A stretch of DNA of 64,000 nt from Hylemonella sp. (GTDB taxonomy: Bacteria; Pseudomonadota; Gammaproteobacteria; Burkholderiales; Burkholderiaceae_C). Location: the NCBI GenBank assembly GCA_030680575.1, contig JAUXVI010000030.1, positions 1 to 64,000 of the forward strand, written 5' to 3'. A model generated the notes under the pieces. That model was not told where the DNA came from and searched no databases. It worked only from the letters and a program-made list of their open reading frames with translations. A program made the position numbers and the translations under genes. Shown in pieces: positions 25,066 through 34,356 of this stretch (position 1 is the first letter of the stretch; each line of letters starts with the position of its first letter).

Positions 25066-27176
25066 ACAGTCAAAAATGTTGGGCCGCACAACGTGCGGGG
25101 CGAAAAGTTCTGGTGGCGCTGGCGCTGGCCGTGACAGCTGTGTCCGCCCTGGCACAAACGACGATCGAGTCCGTGTCGGGTGCGTTGCAGGGCGGGGCGG
25201 AGGTGGTCAGAATTGATTTGTCGCAAGCCCTGACGGCTGCGCCCACGGGTTTTGCCATTCAGTCTCCGGCCAGAATTGCTTTGGACTTCCCCGGTGTGAC
25301 GAATGCCATGGGGCGCTCGACCATCGATATCAACCAAGGTAACTTGCGCTCGGTCAGCGTGCTGCAGGCGGGTGAGCGCAGCCGGGTGGTGCTCAATCTC
25401 AAGCAGGCCACCAGCTACAAAACTCAGTTGCAAGGCAAGTCGCTGCTGGTGGTGCTTGACCCGGTGGCGGCGCCGGTGCCGGATGCCGCTGCTGTGCCGG
25501 CTTTTTCGGAAAACCGTAGCCGTGACGTACTGCCCTTGAAAGATGTCGATTTTCGACGTGGCGCCAACGGTGCCGGCCGCGTTGTCGTTGCGTTGCCGAG
25601 CAGCCAGGTGGGTGTGGATATCCGTCAACGCGGGCAGACCCTGGTGGTGGAATTCATGAAGACGAGTTTGCCCGAGGGACTCAAGCGTCGTCTGGATGTG
25701 GCCGATTTTGGTACACCGGTCCAGACGGTGACCACCTTCCAGACCGGGGACCGGGTGCGCATGGTGATCGAACCCAAGGGAGCCTGGGAGCACAGCGCCT
25801 ACCAAAGCGATGACCAGTTCGTGGTGGAGGTCAAGCCGCAGCGGGTCGACCCCTCGAAACTGACGCAGGGGCCAGGCTACAACGGTCAGAAGCTGTCACT
25901 CAATTTCCAGAACATTGAAGTGCGCTCCTTGTTGCAAGTGATCGCTGATTTCACCAATTTCAATATCGTGACGTCGGACTCAGTTGCCGGGGCGGTGACG
26001 CTGCGCTTGCAGGATGTGCCATGGGATCAGGCGCTCGACATCATCTTGCAGGCCAAGGGCTTGGGGATGCGCAAGGCGGGCAATGTGCTGTGGATCGCCC
26101 CCAAGGATGAAATCGTTGCCAAGGAGAAGCTTGAACGCGAAGCCAATGTGGCGCTGGAGGGGCTGGAGGCGGTGCGGACCGAGTCGTTCCAGTTGAACTA
26201 CGCCAAGGCCGCGGATGTGGCGCGCCAGTTGATGGGTGGGGCTGTTGGGGGGGCTCCGATGGGGGCGGCGGCGGGCGCCGCGAATGCTCGCCTGCTGAGT
26301 GTGCGTGGCAGTGCCATTGCCGAGCCGCGGACCAACCAATTGTTTGTGACCGACATCTCCAGCAAGATCGAACAGGTTCGCAGCCTGATCACCAAGCTCG
26401 ACATCGCGGTGCGTCAAGTGCTGATCGAAGCGCGGATCGTTGAAGCTTCCGATACCTTCGGCAAGTCGCTTGGGGTGAAGCTGGGGGGCGGTACCGGCAA
26501 TGTTCCGGCCGCCTCAGGCGGTATGGGCGGCTCGGTCGGCTCCAGCTATGTGGATGGCACGGCCGCCACGACATCCGGCACCTTCGTCAGTCTGCCGGCC
26601 ATTGGTCAAGGGGGCTACAACCCGGCGACTTTTGCGGTGTCCATCTTTGGCGAAAACGCAGCCCGTTTCCTGAACCTTGAGATTTCTGCCCTGGAGGCCG
26701 ATGGCAAGGGCAAGGTGGTGTCGAGTCCGCGCGTGGTAACGGCCGACAAGATCAAGGCGGTGATTGAGCAAGGGACGGAACTGCCCTACCAGGTGGCTAC
26801 GGCCAGCGGTGCCACCTCGATCGCTTTCCGCAAGGCCAATCTGAAACTGGAAGTGACGCCGCAGATCACGCCTGAAGGCAACATCATTCTTGAGCTGGAC
26901 ATTGCTAAAGATACGGTGGGCCAATCGACTGCAGCGGGCTTCGCCATCAACACCAAACACATTCAAACGCAGGTGTTGGTGGAAAATGGCGGTACGGTGG
27001 TGATCGGCGGCATTTTCGAGTTGACCGAGTCGACCAATGAGACCAAGGTGCCTTTCTTCGGCGACCTGCCGGGGGTGGGCAATCTGTTCAAGAGCCGGGG
27101 CAAGGTGTCCAACAAGCAGGAAATGCTGGTGTTCATCACCCCCAAGATGATCAGCGACAAGGCTGCTGTGCGCTAA
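25062..27176 (+). CDS. pilQ: Type IV pilus secretin PilQ
   Basis: A 704-residue outer-membrane secretin through which the pilus passes. A signal peptide ends near ALAQT (residue 30). Two AMIN domains follow (one starting TIESVSGALQ, the other around DVDFRRGANGAGRVVV). Next come the STN/N0 domain (LNFQNIEVRSLLQVIADFT) and N1. The secretin domain has RQVLIEARIVEA and the C-terminal TNETKVPFFGDLPGVGNLF. Start at ATG 25062 overlaps the pilP stop; the open frame to 25017 lies within pilP. aroK follows after 22 bases, the usual order in this group. Confidence 0.97.
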   Translation: MNSQKCWAAQRAGRKVLVALALAVTAVSALAQTTIESVSGALQGGAEVVRIDLSQALTAAPTGFAIQSPARIALDFPGVTNAMGRSTIDINQGNLRSVSVLQAGERSRVVLNLKQATSYKTQLQGKSLLVVLDPVAAPVPDAAAVPAFSENRSRDVLPLKDVDFRRGANGAGRVVVALPSSQVGVDIRQRGQTLVVEFMKTSLPEGLKRRLDVADFGTPVQTVTTFQTGDRVRMVIEPKGAWEHSAYQSDDQFVVEVKPQRVDPSKLTQGPGYNGQKLSLNFQNIEVRSLLQVIADFTNFNIVTSDSVAGAVTLRLQDVPWDQALDIILQAKGLGMRKAGNVLWIAPKDEIVAKEKLEREANVALEGLEAVRTESFQLNYAKAADVARQLMGGAVGGAPMGAAAGAANARLLSVRGSAIAEPRTNQLFVTDISSKIEQVRSLITKLDIAVRQVLIEARIVEASDTFGKSLGVKLGGGTGNVPAASGGMGGSVGSSYVDGTAATTSGTFVSLPAIGQGGYNPATFAVSIFGENAARFLNLEISALEADGKGKVVSSPRVVTADKIKAVIEQGTELPYQVATASGATSIAFRKANLKLEVTPQITPEGNIILELDIAKDTVGQSTAAGFAINTKHIQTQVLVENGGTVVIGGIFELTESTNETKVPFFGDLPGVGNLFKSRGKVSNKQEMLVFITPKMISDKAAVR

Positions 27177-27198
27177 GGCAGCCGACCGATTTGAATTC

Positions 27199-27735
27199 TT
27201 GGACAAGTTGATAGTCAGTCTGATTGGCCTGCCCGGTTCGGGGAAATCCACCGTCGGGCGGCAGCTTGCGCGGCGCCTGCACCTGCCCTTTGTCGATTCC
27301 GATCACGTGTTGGAAAATCGCCTGGGCTGTTCGATCCGGACCTACTTTGAGCGTGAAGGTGAGGAGCGTTTCCGCGACATGGAGCAGGCGGTGCTGGATG
27401 AGTTGACACAGCAACCATCCTGCATTCTCTCCACCGGCGGCGGGGCGGTGTTGCGGCCGATCAATCGGGGGTGCCTGAAGTCGCGTACCCACGTGGTCTA
27501 TCTGAAGTCCTCGCCGGATGAGTTGTTCCGCCGCTTGCGGCACGACACCAACCGTCCGCTGCTGCAGGTGACCGATCCGCTGGGGCGCTTGCGTGAACTC
27601 TATGCGACGCGTGACCCGCTGTATCGGGAAACCGCGCATTTCGTCATCGAGACCGGACGTCCGTCGGTCGGTACCCTGGTCAACATGATCGTGATGCAAT
27701 TGGAGCTGGCCGGACTGCTGCCGTCGGCCCCGTGA
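27199..27735 (+). CDS. aroK: Shikimate kinase
   Basis: Phosphorylates shikimate in the chorismate pathway. The 178-residue protein has the P-loop GLPGSGKST, the shikimate-binding D/R pair in VDSDHVLE and FEREGEERFRDME, the STGGGAVL loop and the lid R in TNRPLL. Start is ambiguous: TTG at 27199 gives MDKLIVSLIGLPGSG and TTG at 27208 gives MIVSLIGLPGSG, with no strong ribosome binding site for either. The second is closer to the family. Located between pilQ and aroB, a conserved linkage. Confidence 0.95.
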   Translation: MDKLIVSLIGLPGSGKSTVGRQLARRLHLPFVDSDHVLENRLGCSIRTYFEREGEERFRDMEQAVLDELTQQPSCILSTGGGAVLRPINRGCLKSRTHVVYLKSSPDELFRRLRHDTNRPLLQVTDPLGRLRELYATRDPLYRETAHFVIETGRPSVGTLVNMIVMQLELAGLLPSAP

Positions 27736-27783
27736 TTGCCGTGAAAACGGCCAGTCTGTAGCGCGTGCCCTAAACTTGGGGTT

Positions 27784-28908
27784 ATGCAGTCTTCTCCTGA
27801 CATTTCGTCTCGCCTGGCAGCTCAGGTTCAAATCAGTCTGGCTGATCGCAGCTACCCGATCATGATCGGCAGCGCTTTGTTGGACAATCCCGCCACCTTC
27901 GCGGGCTTGCCGCGCTCTGCCCAGGCGCTCATCGTCACCAATACCATGGTGGCGCCGCTGTATGCGGCGACGCTCAAGGCGTCGTTGCAGCCCCATTTCG
28001 CGACGATCCATATCGTCGAGCTCCCTGATGGAGAGGCCTTCAAGACCTGGGAAACCCTGAACCAGATTTTTGATGCCTTGCTGGGCCACGCCTGCGATCG
28101 CAAAACCGTGCTGTTTGCCTTGGGTGGGGGCGTGATCGGTGACATGACTGGTTTTGCCGCCGCCAGCTACATGCGAGGCGTGCCTTTTGTTCAGGTGCCC
28201 ACCACGTTGTTGGCGCAGGTTGACTCGTCGGTCGGCGGTAAGACGGCGATCAACCATCCGTTGGGCAAGAACATGATTGGCGCGTTCTACCAGCCCTTGC
28301 GCGTGGTGTGCGATTTGGAAACGCTCAAGACCTTGCCCGAGCGGGAGCTCAGTGCCGGCCTGGCCGAGGTCATCAAGTACGGCCCCATTGCCGACATGGT
28401 GTTCCTGGACTGGATCGAGGCGAACATTGATGCCCTGATGGCGCGCGATGCGGTGGCCTTGAGCCAGGCCATCCAGCGCAGTTGCGAGATCAAGGCCGAG
28501 GTGGTGGGGCAGGACGAACGCGAATCGGGACTGCGCGCCATCCTCAATTTCGGCCACACCTTTGGCCATGCCATCGAAGCCGGGCTGGGCTACGGTGCGT
28601 GGCTGCATGGCGAAGCGGTCGGTTGCGGCATGGTCATGGCTGCTGAACTGTCGTACCGGCTCGGTCTGGTGGATGCAGCATTTGTGGCGCGGCTGAAAAA
28701 GCTGATCGGCAGGGCCGGTTTGCCGGTGGTCGGGCCGAAGTTGTCGACACAGGACAACGCTGGACGCTATCTGGAACTCATGCGTGTGGACAAGAAAGCT
28801 GAGGCGGGCGAGATCCGTTTTGTTGTCATCGACGGACCGGGTCGAGCCGCCGTACAGGGCGCCCCCGATGCCTTGGTGCGCGAGGTGATCGATTCTTGTT
28901 GTGTCTGA
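27784..28908 (+). CDS. aroB: 3-dehydroquinate synthase
   Basis: Second enzyme of the shikimate pathway, converting DAHP to 3-dehydroquinate using NAD and a divalent metal. At 374 residues it is normal length. Motifs are [28 protein letters not shown], the [19 protein letters not shown] block and metal ligands in [10 protein letters not shown] with a further His in WLHGEAV. It follows aroK by 48 bases, and the gap to dgt downstream consists of a dispersed repeat. Confidence 0.97.
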   Translation: MQSSPDISSRLAAQVQISLADRSYPIMIGSALLDNPATFAGLPRSAQALIVTNTMVAPLYAATLKASLQPHFATIHIVELPDGEAFKTWETLNQIFDALLGHACDRKTVLFALGGGVIGDMTGFAAASYMRGVPFVQVPTTLLAQVDSSVGGKTAINHPLGKNMIGAFYQPLRVVCDLETLKTLPERELSAGLAEVIKYGPIADMVFLDWIEANIDALMARDAVALSQAIQRSCEIKAEVVGQDERESGLRAILNFGHTFGHAIEAGLGYGAWLHGEAVGCGMVMAAELSYRLGLVDAAFVARLKKLIGRAGLPVVGPKLSTQDNAGRYLELMRVDKKAEAGEIRFVVIDGPGRAAVQGAPDALVREVIDSCCV

Positions 28909-28977
28909 TTTTGCTATATATTTGATAGCTGCTTGCGCATTGCTGGTAAGGGTTGGGTGCCAATTTTGCTTGAAAAC
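28909..28977 (-). repeat. AT-rich dispersed repeat, copy A2 (fills aroB-dgt gap)
   Basis: The entire 69-bp gap between the aroB stop and the dgt ATG is an inverted-orientation copy of the repeat family. Its reverse complement shows AAAATTGGCACCCAACCCTT, then ATGCGCAAGCAGCTATCAAA and a closing TATAGC, matching the layout of copy A1. The dgt start codon follows the repeat edge directly, so the leader of dgt, including its ribosome binding region, is repeat sequence. Confidence 0.7.
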
Positions 28978-30153
28978 ATGACGCTTGCAGTCTACGCTTG
29001 CGATCCCGCCTATTCGCGCGGGCGCCGCCACCCCGAAGCGGCGGCACCCACGCGCACTGAATACCAGCGTGACCGCGACCGCATTGTCCATTCCACGGCC
29101 TTTCGCCGTCTGGTCTACAAGACGCAGGTGTTCCTGAACCACGAGGGTGATCTGTTCCGCACGCGTTTGACGCATTCGCTCGAAGTGGCGCAGCTTGGGC
29201 GCTCCATTGCGCGGGCTCTGGGGCTCAACGAAGATCTGGTGGAGGCCATTGCGCTGGCGCACGATCTGGGGCACACCCCCTTTGGGCATGCTGGGCAGGA
29301 TGCGCTCAACGAATGCATGGCGGGGCACGGCGGCTTCGAGCACAACCTGCAAAGCCTGCGCGTGGTCGATCAGCTGGAAGAGCGTTATCCCGCTTTCGAT
29401 GGCCTGAATCTCACATTCGAAACCCGCGAGGGCATTCTCAAGCACTGTTCGCGCAAGAATGCCGAGCTGCTGGAGGCGGCAGAGCCGGGTGGGGTGGCGC
29501 AACGCTTTCTGGCGCGCACGCAGCCCAGTCTGGAAGCGCAGTTGTGCAATCTGGCCGATGAGATCGCCTACAACGCGCATGACATCGACGATGGGGTGCG
29601 CTCGGGTCTGATCACGCTGGAGCAGCTTGAGGCGGTGCCACTGTTCGACGATTTTCGCCGCCAGACGCTGCAGGATCATCCCCTGTTGGGGGCCGCAGCG
29701 CAGGGGCGGCGCTTGTTGTACGAAACGATACGCCGCATGCTCAGTGCGCAGGTGTATGACGTCATTGAGGCCACGCAAGAGGCGTTGCGTTCGACAATGC
29801 CCGTGAGTGCCGATGCTGCGCGCCAGTTACCGGCACTGCTGCGTTTCAGTGACGAGATGCGGTCGCGCTCGACGGCGCTGAAGAAATTCCTGTTTCAGAA
29901 CCTCTATCGGCACCCGCAAGTGGTTCACACCACCGGGCAGGCGCGCCAGGCGATTCACGAATTGTTCGAAGCCTATCGCCAGTCGCCGCAGGAAATGCAG
30001 GCCGGTTTTGCCGCGCGGGCCCAGGCGGCCCACGGACTTGGAGACGAAGAAAGCACGGTGCTGCGCGTGGTGGCTGACTACATTGCCGGCATGACGGACC
30101 GTTTCGCCTGGCGCGAGCACGAACGCCTCACCGGGCAGAGGTTGCTGGCATGA
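28978..30153 (+). CDS. dgt: Deoxyguanosinetriphosphate triphosphohydrolase-like protein
   Basis: A 391-residue HD-domain dNTPase that cleaves dNTPs to nucleoside and triphosphate. The HD metal site is built from H66 (RTRLTHSLEVAQ) and H95-D96 (ALAHDLGHTPFGHAG), with a later Asp in DEIAYNAHDIDDG. The N-terminal SRGRRHPEAAAPTRTEYQRDRDRI block is typical. The ATG at 28978 is chosen; the frame continues upstream into the repeat that precedes it but that sequence is not family-like. The stop overlaps the following MFS gene by 4 bases. Confidence 0.93.
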   Translation: MTLAVYACDPAYSRGRRHPEAAAPTRTEYQRDRDRIVHSTAFRRLVYKTQVFLNHEGDLFRTRLTHSLEVAQLGRSIARALGLNEDLVEAIALAHDLGHTPFGHAGQDALNECMAGHGGFEHNLQSLRVVDQLEERYPAFDGLNLTFETREGILKHCSRKNAELLEAAEPGGVAQRFLARTQPSLEAQLCNLADEIAYNAHDIDDGVRSGLITLEQLEAVPLFDDFRRQTLQDHPLLGAAAQGRRLLYETIRRMLSAQVYDVIEATQEALRSTMPVSADAARQLPALLRFSDEMRSRSTALKKFLFQNLYRHPQVVHTTGQARQAIHELFEAYRQSPQEMQAGFAARAQAAHGLGDEESTVLRVVADYIAGMTDRFAWREHERLTGQRLLA

Positions 30154-31403
30154 GTGCTGTCTGGCGTCGCTCCATTCGCGCGGTCGATCCGGCGCTGGTG
30201 GTGATCCTCGGCGGCGTCAGCGCGGCGCTGCACGTCGGCAAGCTGTCGCCGGCATTGCCGGTGTTGCGTGAGGCGCTTGGGGTGACGCTGTTGCAGGCCG
30301 GGTTTCTGCTGTCCTTGGTGCAGCTCGCCGGCATGACACTCGGGCTGGCGGTCGGGCTGGCAGCAGACGGTCTGGGTCTCAAGCGCAGCATGCTGGGCGG
30401 ATTGCTGGTGCTGTTCGCCGCCTCGTTGCTGGGCGGTTGGGCGCAAGATGCCCAGAGCCTGCTGCTATTGCGGGCGGTTGAGGGTTTTGGCTTTTTGTTG
30501 GTGTCCATGCCGGCGCCGAGCCTGATTCGTCATCTGGTGGCTCCGCATCGCATGAGTGCCATGCTCGGGCTGTGGGGCGCCTACATGCCGCTGGGGACGG
30601 CCAGCGCCCTGTTGTTCGGGCCGCTGGTGATCGCGCTGGCGAGTTGGCAGGTTTGGTGGTGTGGGCTTGCCGCCCTGACGCTCTTGATGGCGCTGTGGTT
30701 ATGGCAGGTGGTGCCGCCGGACCAAGTCCGGGCGGCGGGGCATGCTGCGCAAGCGGCAAAAGCTGGAGCGACAGCCCAGGCGCACGCCTGGCCGCAGCGG
30801 CTACGTCAAACGCTTACAGCGCCCGGCCCGTGGCTGGTGGCGCTCTGCTTTGCCATGTACTCGGGTCAATGGCTGGCCGTGATCGGTTTTCTGCCGACGA
30901 TCTATGCGCAAGCGGGTTTTGCAGCGGGTGTCACCGCCGTGCTGACGGCACTGGTCGCTGCCGTCAACATGGTCGGTAATATCGTCTCGGGGCGTCTGTT
31001 GACGCGTGGCGTGCGGCCGCAGACCCTGCTTTATCTGGGCTTTGGTGCCATGGGACTGGGCACGCTGCTGGCCTTCGTGACTTTTCCGCTGGCGCCCGGT
31101 GCATCGGGCCTGCCGCCGGTGTTCCGTTTCATGGCCGTGTTGCTGTTCTCCATGGTCGGCGGCATGATCCCCGGCACGCTGTTCTCCTTGGCGGTTCGAT
31201 TGGCACCCAACGAACGCACGGTATCCACCACCGTAGGCTGGATGCAGCAATGGTCGTCACTGGGTCAGTTTGCCGGGCCGCCGCTGGTGGCCTGGGTGGC
31301 TGCGAGCGTAGGTGGCTGGCACTGGACCTGGAGCGTGACGGTGGCCTGCTCGGTGGCCGGTCTGCTGCTGGCACGGCAACTTGGGGTGAGGAGCCCACGA
31401 TGA
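30150..31403 (+). CDS. MFS transporter
   Basis: A 417-residue major facilitator superfamily protein with about 12 hydrophobic segments split into two six-helix halves by a polar loop near residues 195-215. The loop-2/3 signature appears as GLAADGLGLKRSMLGG and is echoed in the second half as GRLLTRGVRPQTLLYLG. It resembles the CynX/NimT branch in outline, but the substrate cannot be read. Overlaps dgt by 4 bases and the DUF1415 gene by 4 bases. Confidence 0.85.
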   Translation: MSAVWRRSIRAVDPALVVILGGVSAALHVGKLSPALPVLREALGVTLLQAGFLLSLVQLAGMTLGLAVGLAADGLGLKRSMLGGLLVLFAASLLGGWAQDAQSLLLLRAVEGFGFLLVSMPAPSLIRHLVAPHRMSAMLGLWGAYMPLGTASALLFGPLVIALASWQVWWCGLAALTLLMALWLWQVVPPDQVRAAGHAAQAAKAGATAQAHAWPQRLRQTLTAPGPWLVALCFAMYSGQWLAVIGFLPTIYAQAGFAAGVTAVLTALVAAVNMVGNIVSGRLLTRGVRPQTLLYLGFGAMGLGTLLAFVTFPLAPGASGLPPVFRFMAVLLFSMVGGMIPGTLFSLAVRLAPNERTVSTTVGWMQQWSSLGQFAGPPLVAWVAASVGGWHWTWSVTVACSVAGLLLARQLGVRSPR

Positions 31404-32026
31404 CTACATTTTCCGAGCAGGCGCTGGTCGCCCGTGTGGTGCAGGACATGAGGGCCTGGCTGGAGCGGGCCGTCATCGGTCTCAACCTTTGCCCGTTCGC
31501 CAAGAGCGTGCATGTGAAAGGCCAGGTCCACTATGTCGTGAGCCTGGCCACCGAGCCTCGTGCCCTGCGCGAGGAACTGGTGCGCGAATTGACGGCCTTG
31601 CACGCTACCGACCCCGAGTTGCGCGACACCACCTTGCTGATGGCGCCGTTGTGCCTGCAGGACTTTCTCGACTTCAACGATTTCCTTGGCGAGGCCGATG
31701 CAGCGTTGAATGAGCTTGGCCTGGAGGGTGATTTGCAGATCGCCAGTTTTCATCCGCAGTTTCAGTTTGCCGGCACCTCGCCGGACGACATCACCAACTA
31801 CACCAACCGCGCGCCCTACCCGACATTGCACCTGTTGCGCGAGGCCAGCATCGACCGTGCAGTCCAGGTGTTCCCCGAGGCCGAAATGATTTTCGAAAAA
31901 AACATGCAAACGCTGGAGCAACTCGGGCATGCGGGCTGGGCGGCTTTGAAGGTGGGCGCTGGCCAGCCAGAATCCGAAGCCTCGCCCACCCCAGGTGCTG
32001 ACAAAGAGAAGGATGCGTCATCATGA
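31400..32026 (+). CDS. DUF1415 family protein
   Basis: A 208-residue cytoplasmic protein of the DUF1415 family, recognised from VIGLNLCPFAKSV near the N-terminus and FHPQFQFAGTSPDDITNYTNRAPYPTLHLLRE split across the middle. The family has no firm function; conserved Cys, His and Asn residues suggest a metal or ligand site. Start ATG 31400 overlaps the MFS stop; the longer frame from 31250 is inside the MFS gene. Overlaps the methyltransferase by 4 bases. Confidence 0.85.
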   Translation: MTTFSEQALVARVVQDMRAWLERAVIGLNLCPFAKSVHVKGQVHYVVSLATEPRALREELVRELTALHATDPELRDTTLLMAPLCLQDFLDFNDFLGEADAALNELGLEGDLQIASFHPQFQFAGTSPDDITNYTNRAPYPTLHLLREASIDRAVQVFPEAEMIFEKNMQTLEQLGHAGWAALKVGAGQPESEASPTPGADKEKDASS

Positions 32027-32958
32027 CTTCAGGCAAGAAGCGCAAGCAGGCTGTCGCAGAGGGTAACGGCGTGTCGGCAGGGCTGTTGGCACCCGAGATC
32101 CGGCCCGAGCAGTCGATCGAGCTGCTCAAGGAGCTGCACATCCTGACGCGCGACGGCAAGCTCAATCAGGACTCGCGCCGCAAGCTCAAACAGGTCTATC
32201 ACCTGTTTCAGTTCATCGAGAAGCTGCTGCTGGAGTTGCAGGCCGAACGTACCGGTGCAGATGCGACCGGCATCACGCTGGCTGATCATGGTGCGGGCAA
32301 GTCCTACCTCGGTTTCATCATCTACGACCTGTTCTTCAAGCAGCATCAGCTTGGCCGCATCTACGGCATTGAAACAAGGCCTGAGCTGGTGCAGAAGTCG
32401 CGTGAATTGGCCGCCCGGCTGGGCTTCGCGCGCATGTCGTTCCTCAACCTGAGTGTGGCCGAGTCGGCCCATTCGGAAGAACTGCCCAGCCGCATCGACA
32501 TCGTGACAGCATTGCATGCCTGTGATACTGCGACCGACGATGCGATTGCCTTTGGCCTGCAAAAGCAGGCACGTTTCATGGTGCTGGTGCCTTGCTGCCA
32601 GGCCGAAGTGGCGCGCGTACTGAATTCGGGCAAAGCGTTGTCGCTGTCGCGCACGCCTTTGGCTGAACTCTGGCGCCATCCCCTGCATACCCGTGAGTTG
32701 GGTAGCCAGATCACCAATGTGTTGCGCTGCCTTTACCTGGAGGCCTGGGGCTACCAAGTCACGGTAACCGAACTGGTGGGCTGGGAGCACAGCATGAAAA
32801 ATGAACTGATCATCGCCCGCTACACCGGTCAGAAAAAGCGGGCTGCAGCCCAACGGTTGAAATCGATTCTGGAAGAGTTTGGGCTCACATCGTTGCTGCA
32901 GTCGCGTTATGGCCTGCCTGAGGGTCAACCAGCACCAGAGCCAGACGTTGGGAACTGA
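32023..32958 (+). CDS. Class I SAM-dependent methyltransferase (Methyltransf_32 type)
   Basis: A 311-residue protein with a Rossmann-type methyltransferase core: ADHGAGKSYLGFIIYDLFF is motif I and ALHACDTATDDAIAFGL is the later acidic block. It resembles the PF13679-type family, some eukaryotic members of which modify RNA. ALHACDTATD and VPCCQAE are close to the tRNA-modifying Trm13/METTL25-like proteins, but the target is not known here. It completes a tightly overlapping run starting at dgt, each junction being an ATGA overlap. Confidence 0.8.
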   Translation: MTSGKKRKQAVAEGNGVSAGLLAPEIRPEQSIELLKELHILTRDGKLNQDSRRKLKQVYHLFQFIEKLLLELQAERTGADATGITLADHGAGKSYLGFIIYDLFFKQHQLGRIYGIETRPELVQKSRELAARLGFARMSFLNLSVAESAHSEELPSRIDIVTALHACDTATDDAIAFGLQKQARFMVLVPCCQAEVARVLNSGKALSLSRTPLAELWRHPLHTRELGSQITNVLRCLYLEAWGYQVTVTELVGWEHSMKNELIIARYTGQKKRAAAQRLKSILEEFGLTSLLQSRYGLPEGQPAPEPDVGN

Positions 32959-33025
32959 TGGATGAAGCAGCGTGTCTGATCAACGACGCAGCTTGTGTTG
33001 TGCCTCTTTCTAGGAAGTGTGAAAT

Positions 33026-33496
33026 ATGAATAAATTATTGGTGGTGGCCCTGGTCTTGGTGTTGTCCGCTTGCGCCAGCAGCAGCCCCGATGTGATTCAG
33101 CGTGGCGATGCGCAACGCCTGTCGGTGGTGGAGGATGGCGCGGTGCTGTCGGTTCGCAATGTCACAGTAGAGGGCAGCCAATCGGGAGTCGGCGCGGCCA
33201 CGGGCGGTGTGGTGGGTGGCTTGGCCGGTTATGGTGCAGGCGGCAACCAGCGTGATGGCCAGATCATCGGCGTGCTTGGCGCTGTGGCCGGCGTGGTGGC
33301 TGGCAATGCCATCGAGCGCATGGGAACGCGCGAAGAAGCCTATGAAATCCTGGTCCAGCTCAAGAACGGCGACCGCCGTGCCGTGGTGCAGGCCAAAGGC
33401 GCGGAGGTTTTTGCCCCAGGAGGTGCGGTTGTGCTGGTGACAACGGGTGGCAAGGTCCGTGTTGCCAAGGCGCCAAACAATCCCGTTCAGAAATAA
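33026..33496 (+). CDS. SlyB-like glycine-zipper outer-membrane lipoprotein
   Basis: A 156-residue lipoprotein: signal peptide with lipobox LSAC (C16), then a glycine-zipper 2TM segment (VGAATGGVVGGLAGYGAG and VLGAVAGVVAGNAIE, about residues 52-92) and a C-terminal beta-rich domain. This is the SlyB/Pcp architecture; SlyB proteins stabilise the outer membrane under stress. TAGGAAGTGTG before the ATG is a good ribosome binding region. Its TAA stop (33494-33496) lies within the left inverted repeat of the downstream RAYT element, so the element insertion may have set the C-terminal residues. Confidence 0.88.
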   Translation: MNKLLVVALVLVLSACASSSPDVIQRGDAQRLSVVEDGAVLSVRNVTVEGSQSGVGAATGGVVGGLAGYGAGGNQRDGQIIGVLGAVAGVVAGNAIERMGTREEAYEILVQLKNGDRRAVVQAKGAEVFAPGGAVVLVTTGGKVRVAKAPNNPVQK

Positions 33497-34353
33497 TCGG
33501 GGTCAGATTCCAACTATGATGATGCGACGCACTTCATCGCATCATCATGGCACGCCTCCCTCGCCTGACGGTTCCTGGTTATCCGCACCATGTGATTCAG
33601 CGGGGCAACAACCGGCAACCGATCTTCACCTCGCAGGCTGACGACGAGTTCTTTCTCGACTTGCTGGATGAAAATGCCCGTAAGTTCGGCGTCGCCATCC
33701 ATGCCTACGTGTTGATGGGCAATCATTTCCATCTGCTGGCCACGCCGCAGACGGATACGGCGTTGCCGCAGATGATGCAGGCGATCGGCCGGCGCTATGT
33801 ACGGTACTTCAACGATGCGCAGCAACGCAGCGGCACGTTGTGGGAGGGGCGTTACAAGGCGACCCTGATCCAGGCGGATCGTTATTTGCTGGCTTGCATG
33901 GCCTACATCGACCTCAACCCGGTGCGTGCCGGTTTGGTGGGGCAGGCGCGTGACTACCCTTGGTCGAGCCACGCGCATTACATTGGCTTGCGCATGGACA
34001 AGTTGGTTACCCCCCATCCTCTGTACTGGGCGCTCGGTAATACCCCTTTCGCTCGCGAGGCGGCTTATGCCGGACTGGTGCAGGCGGGGGTGAGCGCCAC
34101 CCAGCAAGTGGACTTGACGCAATCGACCCTGCACGGGTGGGCCTTGGGGGAGGCTGGCTTTGTGGATGAACTGCAGAAGCGGACGAGTCGCCGACTCAGC
34201 AAGACATCCGCAGGACGACCGTTGTCGTCCTCCAAAAGCGTGCCATAAGTCATTTCCGGTAGGCGTTGTCGCTGTTGCTGTCGATTTAATATGTCCCCAA
34301 TTATTTGTTGAAAAAAAAATCAACAAATAATTAGAATCTGACCCCAATTATTT
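33492..34353 (+). mobile_element. RAYT element with inverted terminal sequences
   Basis: A transposase gene is flanked by matching inverted sequences: AATAATCGGGGTCAGATTCC begins at 33492, and TTAGAATCTGACCCCAATTA begins at 34331 (extending to about 34353). The reverse complement of the right one reads AATAATTGGGGTCAGATTCT. Just inside the right end is a further perfect 13-bp inverted repeat, AATTATTTGTTGA (34299-34311) and TCAACAAATAATT (34320-34332), separated by an A run. CCCCAATTATTT occurs twice, at 34295 and 34342. The unit sits between the lipoprotein gene and the gltB promoter. Confidence 0.75.
33547..34248 (+). CDS. REP-associated tyrosine transposase (RAYT)
   Basis: A 233-residue Y1 HUH single-strand transposase of the TnpA-REP group. 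It starts MARLPRLTVPGYPHHVIQRGNN-like (split here: PGYPHHVIQRGNN), carries the HUH metal motif MGNHFHLL (H60, H62), and has RYVRYFN with the candidate catalytic tyrosine about 25 residues later. The LWEGRYKATLI and YIDLNPVRAGLV blocks are classical. RAYTs are usually domesticated single-copy genes that mobilise short REP hairpins. The protein looks intact, with a longer, charged C-terminal tail. Confidence 0.92.
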   Translation: MARLPRLTVPGYPHHVIQRGNNRQPIFTSQADDEFFLDLLDENARKFGVAIHAYVLMGNHFHLLATPQTDTALPQMMQAIGRRYVRYFNDAQQRSGTLWEGRYKATLIQADRYLLACMAYIDLNPVRAGLVGQARDYPWSSHAHYIGLRMDKLVTPHPLYWALGNTPFAREAAYAGLVQAGVSATQQVDLTQSTLHGWALGEAGFVDELQKRTSRRLSKTSAGRPLSSSKSVP

Positions 34354-34356
34354 TTC

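Noticed and set aside
27151..29778. Long minus-strand open frame (875 codons) opposite aroK, aroB and dgt
   Set aside because: Antisense shadow of three conserved enzymes; no recognisable motif and no plausible start context.
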